From contig CP034120.1 in the NCBI GenBank assembly GCA_003856375.1, forward strand, positions 992,001 through 1,056,000: a stretch of DNA of 64,000 bases, in the 5' to 3' direction. The DNA comes from Glaciecola amylolytica (GTDB lineage Bacteria > Bacteroidota > Bacteroidia > Flavobacteriales_D > Crocinitomicaceae). The notes under the pieces are model-generated. The model was not told the DNA's origin, did not search any database, and saw only the letters and a program-made list of their open reading frames with translations. Of the stretch, positions 53,401 through 62,800 are shown piece after piece. The position numbers and the translations under genes are program-made. How positions within the stretch are numbered: position 1 is the stretch's first letter; the number at the start of each line of letters is the position of its first letter.

Positions 53401-56400
53401 AATTTATACCCGGCTGCCATTCAGGACGAAGTGATTGCAGCACAAAATGCACAGTTCTGGAAATTGTCTAAGATTACCACTGCAAGTGGTGGAGAAATGC
53501 TGATTAATTATGATGCTGACAGCTACGGTTTTGTTCAGGACAAGCGAGCTATGAGACATTTTAAGATTGCCGGAATGATGAACTTGTTCCAATGTCGTGC
53601 AGTTATGAATGGTTCAGCCTGGAATACATCAGATTTATTCAATGAATTCAGAAATGACAGCTATGATCCAAACACATCGCTAATCAATGATAAATTTTCC
53701 AAAAAATATGGAAAATTTGAGAAAAACTTCAGTCCGAATAACATGATCGTGTTTAAGCTGGACAGTCCTATTGCCGGTACAACCTCCAAGAGTGAAGCAG
53801 ACCAGAAAGTGAAGGATGATTACTTCAGACACCAGGCTCCGGGATCAAATAGTTATATCGATGAACTGTATTTTAATATCTACGCTGAAGTAAAGTCGGG
53901 ATATCATGAAATGATCCCATGTTTTGTAAAAATCATGGAGGATTATCCGAATCTGTTTTCTCCTTTTAACGGTAGTCCCGGAAGTAACATGAAATCAATT
54001 GGCGTGATGCCACCAACAGGTACATCAGACTCTTATGAATACGGATATGTGATTCTGGATATGATCAATGTGGGAATGTTGGAACAAACTCAGAAGAAGA
54101 AAAAGAAAAAAAGTGAGAAGGAAGATATTTTACTCATGCATCCGATTCAGCGATTCGGGGTTGATTTCATCCGACAAAATTTACCGGATATTGTGTATGG
54201 AACATGTGAAAGCTGTACGGGAGAATTAGCCGTAGATAGAAAAGCTCTGTTCGGAGAGGAAATGTATAAGTACCTGATTGCAGAGGGATCTTATTTGAGA
54301 AGACTGGATCCGTCAAGATCGTTTATACGTTTGTATGAACCGGATAATAAAAAAATGGGTGGAAATGCCCGTGTAGCTTCCATTCAATTAAATGATAAAT
54401 GGGGGAGTCTGTCTGGAGAAGGGGCTTCAAGTGACGGAACTTACGGCTGGCAATACCTTTATCCGAGTCGTTCGGGAACTAGCGGCGTTGCAGCTTATGA
54501 ACCTTCGGCAGGAATGGATGAGAACCCGTTCTATGGATGGGATACGTATTACAATATTGCCAAGAAATTCCCGGATGAATTAAATTTCAATGTGACTCCG
54601 ATTGCCATGCAATTATTTCCTTCACCAATCGTCGGATATGAACAGGTTCGGGTTTTGATGACAGGACTAGGCCAGGATTCAAAAGGATCAACGATTTATA
54701 ATTTCCATACATACAAGGATCAAAAATACAGAACGAATCCTCTGACAACTGAAATTCAGAAGAGCGATAAAGTAGAGAAAAAATCATTCTTTGGGGGAAG
54801 TACCATGTTTAAGTACGGGTTTTCTCAGGGATATTCTGTTATAACGAATGATTTTCACGGGAAACCGATTGATGTGACACTAGTGGACGGGAATTCAAAC
54901 CTGATTTCCAAATCGGAGTATGAGTATTATGGATTGGGGGAAAAAATCCCCATGATTGACCGCAAAGGAAAGGTTCTGAATGAAAACGCAGCATGCGAAG
55001 TTGACGTGCACATGGATTCCAGACTGGTATATTCTGAATCAAATTTCCATATGGTAGGATTAACTATCGGATTTACCTTCCCAACTATGCAGGTTAGTTT
55101 TGGGCCGTCTTATTCCAGATCTGCGAGTAAAAGAGGATTTTACTCGCATAGTTTAATCAAGCATATCAACTATTCGGCTGTTGTTAAGAATATCAAAACG
55201 ACCTATCTGGGGTCTTCGAACACTGCACAGAATGAATTGTATGATAAATATAGCGGAGCTGTAGTGTTGTCCAGTTTACAAGATGAGTACGATGACCGTT
55301 TGTATAATCTGGTGTATCCTTCTCATTGGGCTTATCCGGTTTTGAGAGAGCTTCAGACTACCTTCCCGGCCAGCAGCGTGGGAACAATTGACGCCAACGG
55401 ACTGCTCATCACTACGTATGATCTGGGTGAATATTATTCCCCGGGAGATTTAATCGAAGTGACAAATGGGGCTGTAATTGCCAACGGATATATCTTGTCG
55501 ATCAATCCAACTTCAACCGGTGCGATGGCTTATGTAATACTTCCTTCCGGAGCTCCGATGAATAACTTTAACGGACCCATCACCTTCTCTTTGAAAAAAA
55601 CGAACCGCAACAATCGTCTGGAAGAAACGATGCAGGCAATTGTTACTAAAACTCCGCTTCCGGTAGCACATAATACACAGTTTAATTTCCCATCAAATTT
55701 AACCGCACATGATATCCTTTCAGGAAGTGCGATTAAGTACAAAGACAAAGATAATATTGTAAAATGTTCCCCTAAACCGGAAACGGCAATGCTCAACTTG
55801 TTTAGCTCGGGGGCAAAAGGAGATCCGGTTTTGGAAACCTCTTACTCCTGGCAAAGTGAACGAAAACAGGCTGTTCATAATCACAAAACCCGTTTTGACG
55901 GAGGGTATGCGGAATTCAAACCGTTTTATGCGATGAATAACAATGTGTGGGTCAGTATTGAGCATCCGACCTATCCTTTTTCAGGAAACGGAACCCTTCA
56001 GAAATGGAGAAAAAGTGAAATTCCAACACGCTTTAATGAAAATGGGATGTTGGTAGAATCCCGGGATCCGCTTGGAATTTTTTCCAGTCAAATGGTGATA
56101 AACAACCAATTGATATCAAATCTTCCGGTAGCACAGGCTGCAAATGCAAATTTAACGGATATCGCTTTTGACGGGTTTGAGACTTATGCCTATAACGGAT
56201 CTTCATCGAATGGGTATTTCTTTAAGTTTGAGATGACGAATACGAATTTACTTTCGAATACAGTCAGACACAGTGGTAAAACATCGTTGAAATTAAATGC
56301 AACACAAAGTGTAAAGCATGAGACCGTTTTACAATTCAGATGTCCAATAGAGGATTATCAGTCAACGGATATCCCCAGAACCTATCTGGCCGGAAAAGAT

Positions 56401-56865
56401 TGTAACTGCCCTCCGCCGGTATTTAATCCCAATCCGGGAGATTACATCGTTGGGGCGTGGATAAAACAATCCGGTTCAGGGGCTGTTGTTGAAGTGATTT
56501 TAGGTTCCGAAGATTCGGGTACTAAAGTTACTTGCAAGAATATAGGACCCGTTATTGAAGGGTGGCAGCGTGTAGAAGCAACTTGTTCAATTCCCCCGGG
56601 ATCAACCTTACTAACTTTGAAACTGCACAATGCTTCGACAGATGTAGCCTATTTTGATGATTTCCGAATTCATCCCTTTAATGCAGGAATGACCTCAGTC
56701 GTTTATGACCCGGTGACTTTCCTACCGCTAGCAACACATGACGGGAATAATTACACCACCTTTTATAATTACGATGAAAATCTTCAATTGGTGCGTGTGA
56801 AAGTGGAAACGATTGAAGGAATCAAAACTGTTTCTGAAACAGAATTCGGACTATCAACCAAATAA
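50482..56865 (+). CDS. Giant exported SpvB/TcdB-like N-terminal shell protein, 2127 residues
   Basis: A signal-like N-terminus (L-I-H-V-F-V-L-Q-I-I-P-F, cleavage near S-F-A-G) precedes V-D-P-F-T-G-D-F-S-Y-S-I-P-L, L-N-Y-N-S-N and T-W-V-G-L-G-W-N-L. These blocks begin the large secreted proteins that precede Rhs genes in Bacteroidota, and resemble the N-terminal shell part of SpvB/TcdB-type proteins. Residues about 170-340 are Gly-rich and strand-like. A Lys-rich loop (Q-K-K-K-K-K-K-S) is near 1205. The last 250 residues include a carbohydrate-binding-type jelly roll (I-V-G-A-W-I-K-Q-S-G) and a YD-like stretch. It is 28 nt before the Rhs protein. Toxin-shell function is inferred. Confidence 0.85.
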   Translation: MYLLTKLNKRTKTISWFLIHVFVLQIIPFSSFAGSVNKQPLNLTHVQEFEKANIAKTILALSKIEFKEPESSVKSIDVPEETTKNYQLNTVSSSGGGFSPGSMNSLVDPFTGDFSYSIPLMDVEGYPLTLNYNSNVTMSTEATWVGLGWNLDIGSVNREMRGVPDEFNGDQYVTSTYKIKKDETNDGFKAGGYLSLSAKFGKDIAIAPKLQVTALWGKYTNSYLGLGKTFDINLQGSANLSFSLGDTYQVGFGPKFGLGYSSDTKGGVGFNKSIGISADFGPQSGQKGLSAGVGATFGNNFNSRSGLVARTNTFGASAGYTYSGSKEDKRDPETNKLIKRSGGTGGTSGAAYGASSSIAYGTATSPAKLRRATSSKSDAFMLDLYFGFSLKPVTMKIGGIIETYTTSAELSGSSSVINQPAYGYLHSGKRAKEDESFSMMDFDRGADFGFSEEMSNLPFSVQSFDIFHVSSSGLNAQFRANRSDVGTYYDASVQGELNEDSELLINDDLKAVNTGVLLGAGITFEVGYSTAVQRGETESGKWSSGVNFNTVAAGTKFDPDTYFKAVGEVTPNDLTNYNTFGGEPARYFPIAKSETDLNLSQTLDNGTSIYQGDMVNTKPVRATVFEPVTVDQLMASPNDYDQKIHYFVPNNPTRTSELRNIGARANNHISAIKVVSASGGIYNYGLPNYSLLTSDISFSVSNTGGRSYNETKGEVNYLIGDDETSNSLGKSHMFDRTDVPAYATSFMLTSIVGSDYVDLTNNGPTSDDVGSYHKFDYVRLYDYNNRYKYRFPVSGVSGDPKAILNKGYLSLATDDIATYSYSEREVYYPKSISGKNYIAVFVLKDRADGYGVSNKNGFLDTSKPLQCLDKIILYNLNEYNQNPNTATKLQVIEFEYGYHLCPNAPNNPETYNTTPNPSTSGKLTLKSIRSYSGTSKEMGRSKIIFTYNDGPGYNHLNVDRWGNYKENDPNLPNNLYPAAIQDEVIAAQNAQFWKLSKITTASGGEMLINYDADSYGFVQDKRAMRHFKIAGMMNLFQCRAVMNGSAWNTSDLFNEFRNDSYDPNTSLINDKFSKKYGKFEKNFSPNNMIVFKLDSPIAGTTSKSEADQKVKDDYFRHQAPGSNSYIDELYFNIYAEVKSGYHEMIPCFVKIMEDYPNLFSPFNGSPGSNMKSIGVMPPTGTSDSYEYGYVILDMINVGMLEQTQKKKKKKSEKEDILLMHPIQRFGVDFIRQNLPDIVYGTCESCTGELAVDRKALFGEEMYKYLIAEGSYLRRLDPSRSFIRLYEPDNKKMGGNARVASIQLNDKWGSLSGEGASSDGTYGWQYLYPSRSGTSGVAAYEPSAGMDENPFYGWDTYYNIAKKFPDELNFNVTPIAMQLFPSPIVGYEQVRVLMTGLGQDSKGSTIYNFHTYKDQKYRTNPLTTEIQKSDKVEKKSFFGGSTMFKYGFSQGYSVITNDFHGKPIDVTLVDGNSNLISKSEYEYYGLGEKIPMIDRKGKVLNENAACEVDVHMDSRLVYSESNFHMVGLTIGFTFPTMQVSFGPSYSRSASKRGFYSHSLIKHINYSAVVKNIKTTYLGSSNTAQNELYDKYSGAVVLSSLQDEYDDRLYNLVYPSHWAYPVLRELQTTFPASSVGTIDANGLLITTYDLGEYYSPGDLIEVTNGAVIANGYILSINPTSTGAMAYVILPSGAPMNNFNGPITFSLKKTNRNNRLEETMQAIVTKTPLPVAHNTQFNFPSNLTAHDILSGSAIKYKDKDNIVKCSPKPETAMLNLFSSGAKGDPVLETSYSWQSERKQAVHNHKTRFDGGYAEFKPFYAMNNNVWVSIEHPTYPFSGNGTLQKWRKSEIPTRFNENGMLVESRDPLGIFSSQMVINNQLISNLPVAQAANANLTDIAFDGFETYAYNGSSSNGYFFKFEMTNTNLLSNTVRHSGKTSLKLNATQSVKHETVLQFRCPIEDYQSTDIPRTYLAGKDCNCPPPVFNPNPGDYIVGAWIKQSGSGAVVEVILGSEDSGTKVTCKNIGPVIEGWQRVEATCSIPPGSTLLTLKLHNASTDVAYFDDFRIHPFNAGMTSVVYDPVTFLPLATHDGNNYTTFYNYDENLQLVRVKVETIEGIKTVSETEFGLSTK

Positions 56866-56893
56866 TTAACCAGAATCACAGATTTCAATAAAC

Positions 56894-59800
56894 ATGAAAA
56901 AGTTTAAATATATATTAATCATCTTGTTGTTGGTTTTTGCCAATCAGTCTGCTTTTGCTGCAATCGAGCGGTTCAGCAGCCGATTGGACGGAGATCATCC
57001 AACCACACCACTTGCACCGGGAAGCACATTGACTCTATACGATGATAAGTACTTCGATATGAATACGGATCCGTTTTGGTCGACGCGTTTTGCAAATAAA
57101 AAATCAACCGGAATGGTCCGGGTCGGATTGAATCCTGATGTGGTTCATACTTCAGATTTTAGTGCATCCCAATTGATCGAAATTACTTATTGGACCTGGG
57201 ATGCAGCATCTGCCACTTTTGTATCTTCCGGGCAATTTATCAAGGCCTTTGGTTTAGAGTATTTAAGTTCAGGGTTGGGGAATGCCGATGACCAGACTAC
57301 TTTTATAATACCTGGTGCGCATCGCATTTCTGTCAAGGTTTTAAATGGCTTATTACCACTTGAAGAGCTGTTTTTGGAAACAAGTATTGAGGTAGAACGT
57401 TACTACCTTTTGGATAACACTCCGGTTTTAAATCTAAAGAATGTACCTCTAAATACTGCTGCTGACGGGCCGCAAATTGAATTCAGCTGGGATACCAAAC
57501 CCGGAGCAGAATTTTACGAATTGGAGTGGGTTCATATCAATGATTATAAGCTGGACCCTCAGAATTCCAATGACTATTTAAGTCAAACCGAATTAAACTA
57601 CAATTTTTATCTGAACAGTACCCGTATTGAAACAAAGCAGAACTGGTACAAGATTCCGCGTGTTTTCGATCATGGATACATTGTCTATCGTGTGCGGCCA
57701 ATCGGAAGAAACGGGACTAATTTTACAGACAGACAAGACGGAGCCTGGACAGCTGCGGAATCAGGAGTTGTTTCTGCATTCTTTCCGGGTAATAAAATTT
57801 TCATTGACACGAAATTCTCCGAGTTAAACTGGTCACATAATGTCGTCTATGCAGAAGACGGAAAGCGTTTTGAAGGAGTTTCCTATGCCGATGGTTTGGG
57901 ACGCCCACATCAATCCGTGGCTCATAATCCGGTAACGAACCAGGTTGTTTATTCCAACATGTATTATGATGAATCTGGTCGTGCTGCCGTTGGAGATTTG
58001 CCAACTCCGATGCCTGGAGCTTTCATGAAATTTCAGAGCGGCTTCAATCTGGCGGAAGGAACCAATGTTCCATATTCCAGATCTTCGTTCGATTCACCTT
58101 TGCCTGAAGGGTGTTTAGCAAATTCGGTCGGATTTTCATTAGACTCCGGAGCCGGAAAATACTATTCTCCTTCGAATCCGGATCAAAACGGAGCAAATAT
58201 TGCAATTCCTGATGCGGAAAAATATCCGTTTTCACGAGTGACTTTCATGAAAGATTATACGAACCGTGTTGCAAGTATTTCTGCTGCGGGAGACGATTTG
58301 AGAACCGGTTCAGGAAAAGAAACCAGGATTTTTTATCCAAGTACGAATCAGAAAGAATTGAACCAGTTGTTCGGAACAGAAGTTGGCTGGGCTGTCCATT
58401 ATCAAAAGATGATAACGGTAGATCCGAACGGGCAGATTTATGTTCAATATACCGACATGGCCGGACGTACCGTTCTATCCTACATGGAAGGCCCAAGTCC
58501 CGGAAATGTAGATGGTATAGATGGGAATTCATCAAGCAATCTGGAAGTGGAGATGATCGAAAACGGTTCCCCGAGACTGCCAAATAATACCGGTCCTTAT
58601 ACTGAAATTTCATACAGTCAGTACATTTCTACGGATACGGTTTTTAATTTCAGTTATTCATTTACGCCGGAACAATTCCAAAGTGCTTGCACCGGAAACC
58701 TTTGTCTGGATTGTATTTACGATTTGGAAATCGAGGTTTTTGACAACTGCGGAGCGCCTGTGATATTGAATGGGTATACGAATCCGGTTCACATCATCGG
58801 ATCTGATATTGATGATCTGATCAATGGAACATGTAACGGTACAAATGTTCACGAGGAGACTTTTTGGGCGCATTTGAATCCGGGAATGTATACGATTCAT
58901 AAGAAACTATCGATCGATGAAAGTGCTATAGATGATTATTGGTGCTTGTACCTGGAAGCAAATACGTGTATAGAAGAAGTACAGTCTATTTTCAACGAAG
59001 CATATCTGGCTGAATCGTTCTCATCATGCGATCCGGAGATCATCGATGAGACACCCGAAGGTGCCTGTGACGGATACAAACAAATCATGTTGGTTGATGT
59101 CAGTCCGGGTGGACAGTATGGAACATACAACAAAACAACCTGGACTTCAAGTGATGCTTATTCGGTGTTTAATCCATCCGGAGCATTGGGTGTAAACTGG
59201 AGAGCCTTGACTTATCTGGATGAGAACCAGGTGGCAGTACCTGCTTCACAGCTTGCCGGAACACAAGGCTTGCAATGGTTTGTAACTAATTTCAGAGAAG
59301 AGTGGGCGGAAGTTTTGCTAAGCGAACATCCGGAATACTGTTATTTGGAATTCTGCTATAAGAATGAATCATCCAATAAGTATGATCAGGAAATGCTCGC
59401 GATCAATTCCTACCAAACGGCTCTTGATCAGGGATATCTGATGCCTTTGGCCGGTGGTATTCCGAATTCATACTACACTGTTTTTCCAACTCCGACTTCT
59501 ACCATTCCAAGCAAGTTGGATCCTTTTTTCATGCAGGATTCTTTGGGATCAGCTCATCGCATTGATATGTTGACTGAAATGAATAGTTACTTCACTATAC
59601 AGGGTGTAACTCCGGCTTTATCCATGTGGGAATATGCAGTTTACCTGGTTTCAGGGCAAAATTGCAGAAAAGAAAACATGAAGGAGTGTGGTGATTTGAA
59701 TGATTGCAACAAAGATTTGATCTGGTTAGTTTTCCGGGATCTCTACCTGGCAAGTAAACAAACAAAGGTTTTTCTTGCTCAGCAAGCTTATGCTGATGCT

Positions 59801-62800
59801 AACGGATGTTCCAACAAATGTATCGGAGCGGTGGGAACAGTTGCGGGATGTGGTTCGCAGCCCCAATCGTTTTTAGCAACCCGTTCGCCTCGTTTTGGAA
59901 ATGAGTATGCGCTTGGATTTGATATTTCCACGATCACCAGCAAACAGGATGCGAGTAATCTGATTGATACCATGGTCGTTGAAGAAGCATGCAGTACAAG
60001 CTGTGAGGGATACGCCGATATGTGGCTGCAGGATCTTGCAGGCTGTGCACCGATTGATCAGTTGGATTCGATTAACTTAAAGAAGCTGAGAGACGAATTT
60101 ATCGAATTGTGTATGCTGGGTTGCAACAGTGAGCATCCGATGGGAGCAACAACAGCTCCTGTAGGAAAGCAAACACAACATGGGAAAACAGACATCAAAG
60201 GAGTTTTGGATTATCATCTCACCGGAATTTCCGGTTATCCGGATCCTTCTTGTTCGCAGTATCTGGTCACTTTCCCCGGGCCTTACAAGACCAATGACGA
60301 ATTGCTGACGGCTTTCCCTAAACTGGATCAATGCGGCTGTGATATTCTGATGGATGTGCGGGCAGATTATCAGGCAGGAATTGCCAATGGTACGATTCTT
60401 CCGGCAACTTCCATTGAAAAATACCTGAATATTTACAAGGGAATTGACCTGGATGATGTGGATCACCTCTTGTGTGTGTGTGACCAGTTTTATGATGAAG
60501 GAAACAACCAATGGTTTCCAAATGCCAATGCCCAGATTGTTGCTGCCAAAAAGCTGGTTCCGAATGAATTGACTTGTGAAGTAAATACTTCATGCAAAAG
60601 CTGTGATGAAATCAATGCGGAATACGCAGGAGCTTACAATTTTGCTTATGTAACATATGGATTAAACAGTGCTGCATTTGAAGCTTCGGCTACTTATGAA
60701 ACGATTTTGACCAATTATCTGAATCAAAAGCTGGGGTATGATCTGAAGTTTAAAGACTATGATTTCTTCCACAGCGGATGTAATACCACGAGTTCGAATC
60801 CGGTATGTGAAATGAATCCGATCATGGATGAATTCAAAAAGATACTGACCGTTCAGGCCATGCGCGGAAAACTGGTTCATGCATCTGTTTTGAATCTGGC
60901 AGCGGAAAATATTGTTTACAAACATGGAGAATTGTTCGAAAAACAACTCCTGGGATCCTCCTATACTGGAACAGTTAATGCCGGACATCTGACCTTATCT
61001 TTTCAAAATGGTTCACAAACACCTTGTACATTTGATCTGTCAGTAGAAGGAGTTCCGAACTTCGATTTCTCCCGAATTGTTACATTCGGAGAAATGTGGG
61101 CTTCGAGTTCCAATTGTACCGTGAACAACAGTTTTGAACTGGAAGTAAAATACTACGAATGTGGCAAATTGGTGACGGCTTTGGCTCAGGTAACGAATAC
61201 CTGCCTGCAGGTCAATTTGTGTTATTGCGGAGACAATGGTCAGCGTTTGTGTAACGAGCCGTTGTTTGATCCTGATTTTGACATCTGTTATCAACCGGAA
61301 TTGGATCATATGATGCAGGATGCCATTGAAGAGTACGAAGCGAATGTCGAAGAAGCATATTATGCATTTCAGACAGCGTACAAAACGAAATGTGCTGCGG
61401 CATTCTCAACGGAGAACTTCAGCATGAAAGGAAAATTCCGTTATTACCAATACACCCAATTCTATTACGATCAGGCAGGAAACCTGGTGCGTACCGTAGC
61501 TCCGAAAGGAGTTGGTAAAATGCTTCCGGGTGATGCGGTGAATGATGCAATCAATGAAAACAGGAGAACGGCAGGAACTTCAATGGCTCCGGCACAAAGT
61601 TTCGAAACAAAGTACAGCTATAACTCCTTCAATCAATTGGTTTCTACAACGAACCCGGATCAGCAGGGAGAAACGAAATTCTGGTATGATTTCTATGGGC
61701 GTATTGTCTTGTCACAAAACCCGGTGCAGTTGGCCGGGAGTAAATACAGTTATATTTTCTATGATAAACTGGGGAGACCCGAAGAAGTGGGACAAGTAGT
61801 ACCCGGGACCGGTTTGAACGAGTCGATACATTTGAATGTAAATGACCCTTTAAGTACGGCTTTCAGGACGTGGATCGCGGGAAGCGGAAGTCCGCGTACG
61901 GAAGTCACAAGAACCTATTATGATAAGATTTTTATGTCGGCAGTTCAGTCGCGTTTCACTTTGCAACCCGGACAAACACAACCCGGACAGCAGAACCTGC
62001 GTCTGCGGGTAGCTTCGGTGGCGTATTACAGTACGGTAGTAGGTTCGACTAATATGGAAACAGGATACGCCTCGGCAACACATTATACCTACGACCTTCA
62101 TGGAAATGTATTGCAGACTTTGCAGGATGTGCCGGAATTGGCAACTGTGAAGCAAGATATCAAATCCACCGAATACGAGTTTGAGCTGATTAGCGGAAAC
62201 GTGAAAACCGTGAAATACCAGAAAGACAAGCGGGATCAAATGACCCATACTTATATCTACGACCGTGCAAACCGTCTGGAAGAAGTCTTTGTGAGTACGG
62301 ACAAGATTCACCAGTCAAGACAGGCACATTACCTGTATTACGACTACGGCCCGCTGGCACGTGTGGAATTGGGTGAGCAGAAAGTACAGGGAATGGATTA
62401 CGCCTATACGATCAACGGCTGGATGAAAGCCATGAATGGAACCGTTCTGAACCCGGGTTATGAATTGGGAAGAGACAACGCTTCAGGCTATTTGTCTCAG
62501 AACACTTCTGTGCACAACAAATTTGCCCGTGATGTCGTGGGCTACACCTTAGGGTATTTTAACGGAGATTACCAAAGCATCGGTTCTACCAATTTTGCTC
62601 CTTCACCCTACACAGGCATTTTAAATACGGCAATCAGTCCCTTGTATAACGGAAATATTGCGTTTACCACCACAGCCATAGCAGATGTGCCGAATTCCGG
62701 TATCCAAATGGGAATCCAGATGGGCGTTTACCGCTACGATCAGATGAATCGCTTGGTAGGAGCACGTACCTTCCGCGCAAGCGGCCTGGCTGCAAGCAAC